Positions 10,060-21,262 are shown, counted from the stretch's first letter. The stretch is DNA of 64,000 nucleotides from Schistosoma haematobium (GCF_000699445.3 NC_067197.1:3106152-3170151), one strand, 5' to 3'. The notes: generated from the letters alone by a model not told the origin. Numbers and translations are program-made.

Positions 10060-10287
10060 AATGAATCTTGAGTTTTTGGCTAAATAACGTTTGAGCATCA
10101 TAGTTGGTGTCAGTTCGTAATGAAAACCATAAATCTAATTCCTAACCTTAACCATCAACTGTAACTCATAATTCGTATTATTTACACTACCTTATAATGC
10201 TCACTTGTCCTGGTTGTCAGGTGGACACTCTCAAAGTCACTTTAGCGTCATTCAAAGGTCATCCATAAATGATAGTCTCATTAGAAA
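10060..10287 (-). mobile_element. MITE copy 2, partial, inverted
   Basis: Inverted partial copy 40 bp from copy 1, sharing AATTCCTAACCTTAACCATC and ending in CATAAATGATAGTCTCA. One terminus is missing. Confidence 0.65.
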
Positions 10288-11145
10288 GTTTATAATAGTA
10301 GGTAACTAAATGAAACTCATAGAAACTAGTTATTGTATATTAATGAAATTAGACTTTATTCTTATGGTTATTTATATTCTAATTTCTCTATTCTTTATTG
10401 TTAAATACTTGAATATTGTTCGTTTATTTAAATATAAGAAGATAGTTGTTTACAAAACTTCAAGAACATGGCGTCATTATAAAGGTGAAGAAGTATAAAT
10501 TTGGAAAGGAATCATTGAAGTTCTTGAGTCATATGATACTCGCTGATTTGACTCGCACGCTTACTCACTTGCCCGCTTGGTTTTTTGGCATTACTATTTC
10601 ATGCTTGCTTAGGGTATTGGTAATTATGGTTATCTGTACTTGATACAATAATAAACTTAATCAACACTTTGTATTCACTTTCTGATCAATATGCCGTTTA
10701 GGCGGTATCTAGTGACGGTTATCAGGACATACTGTATAAAAAGTTTAAGAATTATATTGAATACCGACCACTACAAGATAACAAAGACTAATTGAAACAT
10801 TCAGTGCGATATCTTCATTGAATATGACAATGTATGATTAACTTCAGATTGTAAACACTTAATACTGAAAGGATACATCTAAATGGTTTAATATTTAATA
10901 TGTGGAAAGATGATTGATAACTAAAGCATTAGATTTCTATCATGGACTAACCATATGAGAATTATTGAAAACTTGGAATGTAAACTTATGATCATACATG
11001 AACTCAAAGTAGGATCATCCTATCTAGTAGCATTCATGATACTATTGACTTATATAGTTGGAATTAACTAAGGTAAGAGTATAGTATAGGGACAAATTTG
11101 TCAGCTTGTTAGAAAACAATAATATCTAAATTAATCCTTTTAAAT
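10288..11145. other. No gene seen
   Basis: AT-rich intron sequence of the Musashi gene (9321-11638). Nothing recognisable; short open frames look random. Confidence 0.4.
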
Positions 11146-11300
11146 ATAGATGCTTTCCGGCTCATTGGTTCAGAGGTAAAGTATTCGAGTGCAAGACCAA
11201 AGATCTTGGGTTCGAATCCCGCAAGCAGAATCCTGGAAGAGTACCGTTGAGGAATCCCACAATAGAACGAAACGGCCATCGTGTACTTCAATTTTAAACT
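11146..11300 (+). mobile_element. SINE-1, damaged hammerhead
   Basis: tRNA-like TCCGGCTCATTGGTTCAGAGG and B box GGGTTCGAATCCC are well kept. The ribozyme reads GTTGAGGAATCCC..GAACGAAAC with a core change at the first C and altered stems. Confidence 0.75.
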
Positions 11301-11519
11301 TTACTTCAATTTTATTGGTGTATGCGCTACTCATTTTCAAAGTAATCTTAATAATCTCATTACAGTTTCTGATATACCTTTTATACATTCGTTATCAAAA
11401 TCTTTTAAGGAATAAACTAAGAGTTATTGGGAAATAGAGGAGAAAACACATACTGAACTCCATTCAGTGTTTACTTTTATTTCGTATAAAAAACAAAATA
11501 AAAACTAATTAACTCCTTT

Positions 11520-11636
11520 TGAATCCCCTCTAGGGCTACTGCCGGTCCCAAGCCAGGATAAAGAAGAAGGGTTGAGTATAGGGTTAGCGATCACATCCCA
11601 TAGAAAACGAACTCGCTAACAAAAAAGAATACACTA
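11520..11636 (-). repeat. R3 repeat abutting a splice donor
   Basis: Copy of a repeat of about 120 bp with GCCGGTCCCAAGCC, GGATAAAGAAG and GTTAGCGA..ATCCCATAGAAAAC. Other copies are near 18250, 25040, 25375, 30175 and 59485. It ends within a few bases of the Musashi exon donor at 11638. Confidence 0.65.
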
Positions 11637-11638
11637 AC

Positions 11639-12096
11639 CTTTTGGTTTAATGCTATCAGTGAATATGGTGTATTATTTGACCAATTCTGTAGTTGAATCT
11701 GTTGTTTTAATGTTTCAACATCTAATTGAATAGAAGGTAACGACTGATTGTGTTGTTGCTGTTGGTGATGGTGTTGTTGTTGTTGTTGTAATGATTGTTG
11801 TCCAATAGTTTGTTGTGATTGATGTGTATGAAGTGGTTGATTACGTTGATCATTTAAATTTGTTAAAATATTATAAGTTAAATTAGGTAATAATGCTTGA
11901 ATTGTTCCAGATGGTGCAAGATTTATAAGATTTGGAATGGTTGTATTTAAATAATTACCAACTGATGTTAATGTCCCTGTAGAATTTATATAGGCTGTAG
12001 GTGAATTATAAGTAAAATTTAAAGGACATGAAGGTTGAAGATTTACATCAGACTGAATACCAAGTTGTGGAAATCTAGTCATTGTTGTAGAATGAC
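11639..12096 (-). CDS. msi: Musashi-type protein, Gln/His-rich exon
   Basis: 458-nt exon, acceptor AATAATTAG, donor GTTAGT. It completes Gly from the previous exon (G|GT) and reads HSTTMTRFPQLGIQSDVNLQ, an Asn/Thr-rich stretch, a Gln/His-rich tract (about residues 100-125 of the exon), then SLIALNQK, ending in phase 0. No folded domain. Gln-rich tails are common in RNA-binding proteins with N-terminal RRMs. Methionines inside it need not be starts because phase-compatible exons lie upstream. Confidence 0.85.
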
Positions 12097-12344
12097 CTAA
12101 TTATTGAAATAGAACGAAATAAATCATAGTTCAATGAGATTGTTTAAAATATGTTGAAGTTTCAAAATGAAATAGGCATTAACTTTAATTAAGCAACTGA
12201 TGATCATGAATTACCAAAACTTGGATTCATGGTATTGATGTGCGTAATAATCGTGCATATGTACAATAAGATTGAATGCTTTTATTAACCGTAAGTATTG
12301 TGGAAGTATCTGTGTTATCCTGTACACTGCCAATGTTATAAATA

Positions 12345-12680
12345 TAAATTCTCGGAGTTCTAGTGAGAAGCCTTGACTAATGCAACTAACACGCGTCGGG
12401 TAGAGATAGGTATCTACCTCCGTACAATGGAAAATGGTCGTGCAATTTCATGAATTGGTTGAAGTTACACATGAACACCGTAGGTTACCGGTTCAATGGT
12501 CTAGAGGTTAAGCGTTCGCGCGAGAGACCGATAGGTCCTGAGTTCGAATCCCGCGAGTGAGATTGTGAACGCACTGATGAAGAGTTCCACAATAAGACGA
12601 AATGGCTGTCCAGTGCTTTAAGGTTTTCAATGGTGGTCTAACATCAATCAGTTCATGATCTCAATTACTGAAAATAGATA
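12345..12680 (+). mobile_element. SINE-1 with long leader
   Basis: Forward copy with the leader (TCGGAGTTCTAGTGAGAAGC, GTAGAGATAGGTATCTACCT), A-box region at about 12488, B box GAGTTCGAATCCCG, a ribozyme with ATGAAGAG (core damaged) and CAATTACTGAA end. It lies in the Musashi intron 12097-13576, antisense to the gene. Confidence 0.8.
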
Positions 12681-12964
12681 TCAGTAGTTCATATCACATA
12701 TTCTATTTGTTATTTGAGTTAACAACTGTTTGCAAGAAACTTTCACAACCATCCATGTTAAAGTTGAATGTATCTTATGAAATTGATGTTATTTGTGATT
12801 AGATTTTAGACTGTAGGTTAAAGATACGACTGGCAAAAAAAAATGCATTAAATGTCTCTCAATATGTAAATGAATCATTCTGACCTTTTGTAAATGACCT
12901 TTCTAATTTACACCGAATCAGATGATATAGTTCAGCATTTTTTAAAACATAAAACATTTAATAA

Positions 12965-13510
12965 TTGAATTCATGATTCGATTAAAGGCATACCACCATG
13001 GAAAACCTTGAAGCACTGGATAGTCGTTTTGTCCTAGTATGGGACTGCTCAGTTGTGTACATCCACGATCCCTCACGTGAACCTCATGCACAGGATCTTC
13101 GGTCTCACTCACTAATGCTTAATCTGTGAGTCGCTGAACCGGCATCCAAAGGTGTTAATGTTTAACATCAACCAATCCATGATAATACGCGACCGTCCAC
13201 CATTGCCTTCAGTGAATAGCTGATAATAATCATCATCATGTGTTCACTACTAACTAGCTTCAAGATGTGCTTCCTGGAGTTCTAGTGAGAAGCCATGACC
13301 AGTGGATTCCAACCATGAATTCGTTGAAGGTAGGCATTAACACCGTCGGATGTTTGCTCAGTGATCTAGAGATAAAGCATTCGAGCGAAGATACTGGGTT
13401 CGAGTCCCACTTGCGGGATTGTGGATGCTCACTACTGAGCAGTCCCATACTAGAACAAAACGGCTTCCAGGTTATCCATGGTGGTCTAGCTCATGAATTC
13501 AACTATCAAA
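12965..13510. mobile_element. SINE-1 inverted pair
   Basis: Full-length minus copy (12965 to about 13245) followed head-to-head by a forward copy to 13510. The leaders meet near TGATAATAATCATCATCATG. Minus ribozyme region about 13010-13065; the plus ribozyme is cut short after AAAACGGC. Confidence 0.75.
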
Positions 13511-13576
13511 TGACTAAAATCTTCACAAACCTACATTCTGACACAAAACGTGGTTTAATGCATTAGCATAACTAAC

Positions 13577-13741
13577 CATTTGGTAGTACAGCTGCAGATG
13601 GGAATTCAATAGGATTTGAATGATGAAGATTTTGATGATGTATACCTGAGGATTCCATTGTTAGATTTGATGTAGTTAAAGGTTGTCCAACATAATTGTT
13701 AGATGTTAATGGAAATGATTGAAACTGATTGAATGGCATCA
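13577..13741 (-). CDS. msi: Musashi-type protein, exon
   Basis: 165-nt exon, acceptor AATATTCAG, donor GTTAGT. T|TG makes Leu with the previous exon; it then reads MPFNQFQSFPLTSNNYVGQP ... EFPSAAVLPN and leaves G. The entry and exit phases match the neighbours. Ser/Asn/Pro-rich linker without a recognised domain. Confidence 0.8.
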
Positions 13742-13844
13742 CTGAATATTAAGAAAAATTAATAAATAAATAAAAGGCTTTAGCTATCAAAATTGTAGTT
13801 TAGTGGTTATAATGAGTAGTTGTTTAATAAAAATATTACATGAG

Positions 13845-14620
13845 CTACTTACTTACTTAAGCCTGTTATCCCTAATAGAGGAGTATATTACCGCTTACGA
13901 GCAGTATCCATTGGAATCTGTTCAAAGCAACCCTTTTCCAAGTGTTCCGAGTTACTATTCATACTTTCGATATCTGCTTCCTATTCACAGCGCAGTGTGT
14001 TCTCTAGTCTTCTACTTTTCCGTTTCCTCTCATCATTCCATGTTAGCGCTTGCTTCATGATGATGTTTAGTGAGTTATGTAATTTATGTCCTATCCGCTT
14101 CCAACGTCTTTTCCTAATTTCCTCTTCAGTTGGAACCTGGTTTGTTTTTTCACATAGTAGGCTGCTGCTGGTGCTATCCAATCAATGGACATTAAGTATC
14201 TTAAGTAGACAATTGTTTACTTCTTTGATGATGGTTGTACTAGTTCTCCAAGTTTCAGCTCCATACAGTAGAACTGTCTTGATGTTCGCATTAAAGATTC
14301 TGACTTTGATATGGATTGACAGTTGTTTTAAGTTCCATATGTTCTTCAATTCTGGGAATGCTGTCTTTGACTTGCCAATCCTCACATTCACGTCTGCATC
14401 AGATCCTCGTTGTTTATCGATGATGTTTCCTAGGTATGTGAAAGTTTTCACATCTTTAAGAACTTCTCCATCACATGTGATTGATTTGGTTGGTAATCTC
14501 TGTGTTGTATTTCTCATTTTCTCTTGTTTTTATTGAGGTCTATTGATGCTTCACTGGTTTTCATCATCTGCATTTGTTCGTATGTATAGAATAGAAGAGC
14601 TAGGTAATCTCCGAAATCCA
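13845..14620 (-). pseudogene. L1 LINE RT C-terminal remnant
   Basis: Minus-strand non-LTR RT remnant: FTYLGNIIDKQRGSDADV, RIGKSKTAFPELKNIWN, VRIFNANIKTVLLYGAETWR, then broken frames to the 3' end near 13850. Inside the Musashi intron 13742-17157. Confidence 0.85.
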
Positions 14621-14910
14621 ATTCGTCTAGTTACATCCAACCTGTTCATTATAATTCGTGCTTATTACATTACATTATAGTAAATCAACCGTAAGAATAA
14701 CATTACGATTAAAAATACGATAAGAGACTAATATATCAAATTCATATCTCCAACTACTTATCTACATTGCTTTCAGTAGCTAATTATTATCATTAAACTT
14801 CATAACATCAATGGATATTGTTCTAAGCTTAGAACATGAACTTGTTCATAGTGAATATGTTACATTATTCATTATATTATTCAAAATATCATAAAACATT
14901 TTAATGACAC
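14621..14910. other. No gene seen
   Basis: AT-rich intron sequence between two L1 fragments; nothing recognisable. Confidence 0.4.
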
Positions 14911-14924
14911 AATATGTGGAAGTT

Positions 14925-15030
14925 GAAGAATGCTGGTCAGCAGCCTGTACTCCATTGGGAGTAACAGGCGTAAGTAAGCGAGTAAGTAAGTAAGTAAGGG
15001 AGGGAGGGAGGGAGGGAGTAAATAAGTAAT
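14925..15030 (+). mobile_element. L1 LINE 3' terminus with GGGA-expanded tail
   Basis: Ends TGGGAGTAACAGGCGTAAG, then (TAAG)n turning into (GGGA)n (about 14996-15020) and back to TAAATAAG. A further case of an L1 tail evolving into a different microsatellite. Confidence 0.75.
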
Positions 15031-15420
15031 TAAGCACATGGAAGTTGTACAATCTTTAGTTTCATTAGTATAAAATGATAATGAAATAAACATGACCATA
15101 CATTTATCTGTCAGGACATTTTACTTTAAAAGGTCAATTATCCACATGAGATAGTAGGGTAATGATATAGTTACTAAATTGTCATTAAACTATCATTGAT
15201 ATATTAGAAATGAAATTTTATCAGGTCAACTTAAAATTTACATAAATCAGGCTTGAATTCTTTAATGGTCAATGTTTTTATAAACCTAATGAATTTACTG
15301 ATGACAATTTTCATAGAAAGTTCCCCTCTCTCATTCTTTGTCTCTCTCAAAGAAAAACAAACATTTCCAGGTCAATATTTGGATTTGTTTCAGAAATGTT
15401 TTCTAATATATACCTATATC
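15031..15420. other. No gene seen
   Basis: AT-rich intron sequence; no recognised element. Confidence 0.4.
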
Positions 15421-15421
15421 A

Positions 15422-15870
15422 ATAGTTGAGATCATGAATCAATTGAGGGTAGATCACCATGGAAAAACTGGAAGTATTGGACGGCCGTTTTGTCCTACTG
15501 TGGGAATCTTCGGCAGTGAGCATCCACGACTCCTGGACCTATCATTCTCGCGCGCAGTGACCAGTGGAGTTTAACCGGGTATGCTGTAAGATAATTACTC
15601 ACTAAGGAAAATGGTGGATGTGTCGCGCAATTTCTTGGAGTAGTTAAAGTTAGACATTAACACCGTTGGATACCGGTCGGCTCAGCGGTCTAGAGGTTAA
15701 GTGTTCGCGCATGAGACCGATAGGTCCTTGGTTCGAATCTCTCGAGGTGGGATCGTGCTTCCAGGTTTTCCATGGTTGGTTAGCTTCAATTGATTCATGA
15801 TCTCAACCATTAAAATTAATATAATGTCTACAAAATCCCTTTTGATACACATATATGATTAAAGTGTATG
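15422..15870. mobile_element. SINE-1 fold-back copy
   Basis: A reverse-complement arm (15422 to about 15560, ribozyme and part of the B-box side) switches to a forward unit: leader, A box about 15673, B box GGTTCGAATCTC. The forward ribozyme is deleted (GATCGTG joins GCTTCCAGG). 3' ends face outward. Confidence 0.75.
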
Positions 15871-15934
15871 AAATATAATTGGTTCACACATACCACATTT
15901 TCCCATAATCTCCATCTTCTTAACATATAGAGGC

Positions 15935-16085
15935 TAAGCGTTCACGAGTGAGACCGAAAGTCCTGGGTTCGGATCCTGAGTGTGGGATCATGGGTGCGAC
16001 TACTGAGGAGTCCATACTAGGAAGAAACGGTACTTTCAGGTTTTCAATGGTGACCTAAATCAATCAATTCATGATCTCAACCAAA
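15935..16085 (+). mobile_element. SINE-1, 5' truncated
   Basis: Starts within the tRNA-like part, B box GGGTTCGGATCC. The ribozyme core CTGAGGAG is kept but stem II is shortened (TCCATACTAGGAAGAAAC). It runs directly into a SINE-3 copy at 16087. Confidence 0.7.
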
Positions 16086-16086
16086 T

Positions 16087-16335
16087 CCGTCAGCGGGTAT
16101 CAGTTCCCTTAAGATTACAGGTACCCCTTGTTGACGACTGTCAAGTAGCACGAAACTCGGGTCTAGGGTTTCCTGTTGACTACCTCCAGCCACCATCTTA
16201 TCTCATCATAGTGCACACGGTGTCGAGTCTAGTCGAGACTAGTGGTCAGATTGCATCTCGATCGATAGCATTCAATCTACACTAAGAAGGACTTGACACA
16301 CATGAGATTGATCACCACCCAGTGATCAATCAATT
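16087..16335 (+). mobile_element. SINE-3, core damaged
   Basis: Starts at CCGTCAGCGGGTATCAGTTC. The ribozyme region has TTGACGAC instead of CTGACGAG, while GTAGCACGAAACTCGGGTC is kept. After the 3' end (CCAGCCACCATCTTATCTC) it continues into another unit's leader, a head-to-tail dimer junction. Confidence 0.7.
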
Positions 16336-16669
16336 GAGAAAGCACTTTATTAACCGCCTGAACATTTAGACTTTGTATCTTTTCTCACTTTCGAGTCATC
16401 ATCAATCTTCAACCTCATAAACCTGGATCGAAAACAGAAGGTTCGATGCATGAAATGGGTTATAATTCTAAGATAATTTCCTTACAGAAAACAAGGATAT
16501 TTAAGAATTATATCTGTTCTCGAGTTCATAGAAAATGATAACAAACTTTATAATTTTCCAACAGCATATAGAAACATAATCTGTCGTTTTCTAGTATTTT
16601 CTTTAGTTTCAAAATAACTCTGATTATTTGAAACATATTTGTTTATAAGGGTTTCTGGAGTAATGTTAT
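16336..16669. other. No gene seen
   Basis: AT-rich intron sequence; no recognised element. Confidence 0.4.
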
Positions 16670-16985
16670 TAGTTGAATTCATGAGCCATGACCGGTGGAG
16701 TTTAATCTGTGTCATGAAGAGCAGGCATCTACCTCAGATAATGGATGAAGGGTTGCTCAAGATCATGGATCGATTGAAGTCAGTCATTAATATCGTTGGA
16801 TGACAGCTCAATGGTCTACAGGTTAGGCGTTCGCCTGAGAGATATAAAGTCCTAAGTTCGAATCCCGAGAGAGAAATCATGGATGCGCACTACTGAGGAG
16901 TTTCACACTAGGATGAAATTGTCATTCAGTGCTTGTGGGTTTTCAGTAGTGGTCTAACTTAGATCAACTATGGAAACATTTTTTT
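16670..16985 (+). mobile_element. SINE-1, near-complete
   Basis: Leader, A-box-like GACAGCTCAATGGTCTACAG, B box AGTTCGAATCCCG, ribozyme with CTGAGGAG and GAAAT. Stem II is weakened (GTTT/GGAT) and the cleavage triplet is changed. Confidence 0.7.
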
Positions 16986-17157
16986 AAACATCTTCCTGCC
17001 ATGTATTACATCACTAATTTGTAATCATCTGACTAACTATTCCATCATTTCATTTCATTTCATTATGTTTAACAAATACAATAATTTATCATTCTTTATA
17101 GTAAATAAATGTATTAACTGAAATTATTCGCTATAAATAAGTCATACTTTAACTTAC

Positions 17158-17322
17158 ATGATGCATAAGCAAGTGATACAAATGCAGATCCTGAGTTCTG
17201 TAAATTTTGATTTATATTCTGATAGTGTTGTTGCTGTTGATGTTGTTGTTGTCTTGATGCAAGAGCAGCTGCAGCTATGGTAGCTGCAGCTGTAGCTGCT
17301 GAATCAACTTCATTTGGTAAAG
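17158..17322 (-). CDS. msi: Musashi-type protein, Ala/Gln-rich exon
   Basis: 165-nt exon, acceptor CTATTTAG, donor GTAAGT. G|CT completes Ala; it then reads LPNEVDSAATAAAATIAAAA, a Gln/His run and NINQNLQNSGSAFVSLAYAS, leaving T. The alanine-rich stretch just after the RRM region resembles the Ala-rich C-terminal parts of animal Musashi proteins. Entry and exit phases agree with both neighbours. Confidence 0.85.
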
Positions 17323-17950
17323 CTAAATAGATAAAGAAAATTGATAATGATCAAACAATCATTGGAATCGAAATTGCAAGCATTTTATGGAGATTATTGA
17401 ATAGACCGTAGTTGGAAATTCTTTGATGATCAGAAAACATCGGACATTTGCTTCGTATTAGTACTGGAGTTCATAGGAGTGTAAAATCTACGACTCAATC
17501 ACTGGGGATAGGAACATAGAACCAGAAAATGGCCGAAAATACTTTATCTGTGATTATCACATTATCTTAACTTCGCTTCTAATAGAATGATTTATTACAA
17601 TTGTATACCTATAAATGGTAATATATAGGAGGTGATCTTATTTGGGATGCTGTTGAAAGATAAGAAGCAGAGGGCAGTCATTTCCAAGTGAATTTCTTTG
17701 GTTCGATTCCTTCCGGAGTTATGCGTGATTACTGAAACGATCAGGTACTAGCTGATTATGTTTATGACAATGAATGTACATGAAATGGGTTTTAATCTTT
17801 GGAAGAGAATCAGTTTTTATAAAGGTTGAATATATAGTTTGCTAACGATTGCCAAATCTTAAAGTAACTCAGATTTGTCATTTTCTAATGACTGTTCTCA
17901 AGTATTAAACAAGTGAATCTAATATATTTACTTGATGTTGTTTACTTGTA
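17323..17950. other. Intron sequence, little recognisable
   Basis: Contains a possible decayed SINE trace near 17690-17760 (GGTTCGATTCC followed by GATTACTGAAACGA). No gene seen. Confidence 0.35.
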
Positions 17951-17954
17951 TATT

Positions 17955-18110
17955 CCAAGCGAACGGTACTGGGTTCGAGTCCCAGAGTGAACATCAAGTC
18001 TGAGATGCAAAACCATCCAGTTGACGAGTCTCAAACAGGATGAAACGCGTGTCCTGGATTCTACTGCTAGCCATTATCCATCATTGCCAACTGAATCCAA
18101 CACTGACAAT
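17955..18110 (+). mobile_element. Sm-alpha, 5' truncated
   Basis: B-box-like GGGTTCGAGTCCC, then a ribozyme region with TTGACGAG (first core base changed), GATGAAAC and GTCCTGGATT. Cleavage unlikely because C3 is lost. Confidence 0.8.
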
Positions 18111-18249
18111 AGTAATTATTAGGTAATAAATTTTGTTTGTAATTTTAATTATTAATTGCTTTTTACTATGGATTAAAAGGTGTTATATTAAATATGGTTA
18201 TCGTTAAGTTACATAGTCCATAGGTGTCACTGTTATTAAATAACAGTTG

Positions 18250-18390
18250 CTCAGGAAAGGACCTAACTCCACCTGGAGCCCCTTTCGGTCTAATGCCGGT
18301 CCCAAGTCCGGATAAAGAAGGAGCGTTGGGCATGAGTTAGCGACCCCATCCTGCACAAACCTAACTCGGAAAAAACGCTGACCAGAAAAA
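18250..18390 (-). repeat. R3 repeat
   Basis: Minus-strand copy with GCCGGTCCCAAGTCCGG, AAAGAAGGAGCGTTGGGC and GTTAGCGACCCC. Same family as 11520 and 30175. Confidence 0.65.
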
Positions 18391-18589
18391 AACAATTCAA
18401 ATCATTCAAACTCTGTCCTAAGAGTTAGAACTTTTTCATTTAGGAGAGTTATGACGCCTACTGGTGAAAGCTGAGTTCTTTCGGAACTCACGAGGCTGAT
18501 GCCCCTTCTAACAACCAAAGCAACCATTAATTTGGATACATAGAATGCTCGTACAATGTTTAAGACTGGTAGAATTTTCCGAACTGCTG

Positions 18590-18710
18590 CAGAAATGAAG
18601 AGAAAAGCACCTAAACATTCTACAAACAACTGGGAAAGACTGCTCAGGACAGAGTTGAATAGAGAGTACTGGTGTGTGGCCTATGCTCCTCCATGAGGTG
18701 AAAGACTTCA
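18590..18710 (+). mobile_element. L1 LINE 3' fragment
   Basis: Decayed copy: CAACTGGGAAAGACTG, GGACAGAGTTGAATAGAG, GGCCTATGCTCCTCCATGAG; the tail is missing. Confidence 0.65.
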
Positions 18711-18979
18711 ATTCTTGGTATTACAAAGTCCAGTATTAAGTTGGTTTGCATTTAGAATTAGAGAATTGATTGTCATTAGCTTTTATGTAAATAATTGACT
18801 TCCACTCTGAAGTATATTAAGTGGAATTTTTTTTGAAGGAAAAAAATAGAGAAAAAAAGGGATTTAAGAATAATGGTTTGAAGTACTTCCTGGAAATGAA
18901 CTTCCATTCATTTTTAACTTTATGGTAATATATTCTATGTATGAAACTCTTTTGTAAACTATGAATTAAGTAGTATTGT

Positions 18980-19250
18980 GGTGTGTGTTACTGATATCGG
19001 CATATATATAAGTAGTATGTATGATCAATCGAAAGTGAAATATGTGGAGGAGGAGGAGACGGTTATGAAGATCAAAGAAATGAGAATGAGAACAAAGAAT
19101 GATTGGTCTGGGAACGAAAGAACAATGAAGTCAGAGACGATTGACTGACATTTTGCAAATGAATTATTTACTGTATGGTTCTGAGATTTTACTATGAGAT
19201 TATGTAATTTTGTATTCAAATACATTCTATTGGTTCTCATTTATGTGGTC
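18980..19250 (+). repeat. R250 interspersed repeat
   Basis: Forward copy: GTGGTGTGTGTTACTGATAT, ATAAGTAGTATGTATGATCA, ATTTTGCAAATGAATTATTT, TTTGTATTCAAATAC. It ends 20 bp from a Musashi exon donor. Confidence 0.65.
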
Positions 19251-19271
19251 GATCACCATAGTATGACTTAC

Positions 19272-19359
19272 CAAATGCATTAGGTAATAAACTTCGTTGT
19301 TTCACTAAAGCATTACTTGAACTCAGTACTTCTTTTGGTAGAGCTCGTTTTGCTTCCAC
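19272..19359 (-). CDS. msi: Musashi-type protein, end of RRM2
   Basis: 88-nt exon, acceptor ACATTGTAG, donor GTAAGT. It reads VEAKRALPKEVLSSSNALV..., the segment that in Musashi follows the NKM of RRM2 (family pattern VECKKAQPKEV). It joins in phase 0 to exon 59646-59728 across an intron of about 40 kb. Leaves G for the next exon. Confidence 0.9.
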
Positions 19360-19434
19360 CTACAATGTTAATAAAACAAATTTAAACAAAGTGTATTTAT
19401 TATCAAAAAACGTTTTGTGTATATTATATTGATT

Positions 19435-19760
19435 TCAATGGTTGTGATCATGAATCAATTGAAGTTAGACAACCATTGAAAACCTGGAAACACTGAACAA
19501 CCGTTTCGTCTCATTATGGCACTCCTCAGAAGAGCGCATCCACGATCCCACTTCGAGAGATTCGAACCAAGGACCTATCGGTCTCATGCGCGAACGCTTA
19601 ACTTGTAGACCACTGAGCCGGCTGGTATTCAACGATGTTAGTGTTTAACTTCAACTAATCCACGGAAATGAGTGACATATCCAACATTTTCCCTAGTAAA
19701 TTATTATCTCACAACAGACCCGGTTGAACTCCACTGGTCACTGATTCTCAGTGTAATTAA
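19435..19760 (-). mobile_element. SINE-1, near-complete
   Basis: Minus-strand copy. B box in plus reads GATTCGAACCAAGG and the A-box side CCACTGAGCCGG. The ribozyme (about 19485-19540) in sense has CTGAGGAG but a weakened stem II. It lies 75 bp inside the giant intron. Confidence 0.8.
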
Positions 19761-19957
19761 GTTGGTGTTTATAACAAATTATGTTCATGTTCATAATGAG
19801 GTGATTAGTACTGAAAAAAAGTGCAATTTACATTACTGATTTTTCTTTTAGAAAAAGTACTTTCACCAACAATTTTGTGGTAATTTCAGTAATTCGATAA
19901 AGTACTAAAATATCAAATGATTCTATGATTCTTTCATTCTAATGCATGAAAACAATA

Positions 19958-19983
19958 TTACTTACTTACTTACTTACTCCCTC

Positions 19984-20027
<44 letters not shown>

Positions 20028-20319
20028 CACTTACTTCACTTACTTCACTCACTCACTCACTCACTCACTCACTCACTCACTCACTCACTCACTCACACTC
20101 ACTCACTCACTCACTCACTCACTCACTCACTCACTCACTCACTACCACTCTCACTCACTCACTCACACTCACTGCCTCACTCACTCCACTCACTCCACCA
20201 CTCACTCACCTCACTCACTCACTCACTCACTCACCTCACTCACTCACTCACCCACTCACCACTCCTCACTCACTCACTCACTCACTCACTCACTCACTCC
20301 ACTCACTCACTCACTCTAC

Positions 20320-20391
<72 letters not shown>

Positions 20392-20395
20392 GGTG
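19958..20395. repeat. TTAC / TCAC microsatellite, expanded L1 tail
   Basis: About 440 bp of 4-bp units: (TTAC)n at both ends and (TCAC)n in the middle with a few phase slips. It abuts an L1 3' end at 20396-20455 in the same orientation and equals its (GTAA)n tail in reverse complement. The Leu/Thr/Ser-rich open frames are artefacts. Confidence 0.9.
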
Positions 20396-20455
20396 TTACT
20401 CCCAATTGAGCATCGGCGGTTGACCAACACTCTCTCACCTAACACTATACCTTGA
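20396..20455 (-). mobile_element. L1 LINE 3' terminus (source of the microsatellite)
   Basis: In plus: GTGTTACTCCCAATTGAGCA, then CGGTTGACCAACACTCTC, the reverse complement of the L1 3' end seen at 52660 and 27505. Only about 60 bp remain. Confidence 0.75.
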
Positions 20456-20459
20456 CAAC

Positions 20460-21125
20460 TCATAATGGGGACTTAGAATTATATTCAGTACTGAAATAAT
20501 TAATGTTAGTTTAAGTGATCTAATTCATAGTCATTTATAGTGTAACACAGATTCATGGGCTTTAATCTTTCCCAATAATGAGAGTTATAATATACAGTGA
20601 TTTATATGTAAATGTTAAATTCTACTCTCTATGTACACTTCTCCCGTATTACGATTCATATATCTGATATAGAAAGTTTAGTTAATTGAAATTCAATCTA
20701 AGCTACATTATTATTTAGAATAAGAACTATTCAGTTATAATAATCATAAATCAATTGTTAAATCAATAAATCGATAAAACATTACAATAAAATCGATAAG
20801 AATATAAAAAAATTTCTGTTTATCATTGATTATGAAAGAAGGATTCACTTTTATTGATTTTCATTTGTTTCAGGAAATAGTGAATGATTTCCGTTTTTGT
20901 TTTTTATTTTTGCTTTGGTTGTTTCGATAATTTATGAATTTCAATAATACTAAGTGTATTCAATGTCACGAAAATTCAATGCCTCATTTATATTATGAAA
21001 TGATTAAACAATCTAAGTAAAACAAAATCTCTGTAGTATCCAAAACGTTTGGTATTAAGCATGAATGCTTTTTATTTCTAGATTTCCTAATGTGTTTGGA
21101 TATTGATTAAGTGATTTAGCAATTT
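20460..21125. other. No gene seen
   Basis: AT-rich intron sequence without recognised elements. Confidence 0.4.
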
Positions 21126-21262
21126 GATTTTGGTAAATGGTACTTGAGATTTAATGTTCGATTCCTGGTTAAAGAATTGTGAATAACTACTGATGAAGGG
21201 TCAGAAATGAGGACGAAACGGATTTCAAATTTGTCTGGGTTTTTAATAGTTGCTTAAACTAG
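21126..21262 (+). mobile_element. Decayed tRNA/hammerhead SINE, unassigned
   Basis: B-box-like TGTTCGATTCCTGG is followed by ACTACTGATGAAGG, AGGACGAAACGG and GGGTTTTTAATAG. The order (B box, CTGATGA, GGACGAAAC, GGTTTT) matches the SINE families here but neither stem aligns well. Possibly an old SINE-1 relative. Confidence 0.45.

Noticed and set aside
19958..20395. CRISPR-like regular repeats
   Set aside because: Units are 4 bp without spacers; simple microsatellite in a eukaryotic intron.
19942..20455. Two overlapping Leu/Thr/Ser-rich open frames of 155-169 codons
   Set aside because: They are translations of a 4-bp microsatellite, which keeps all frames open.
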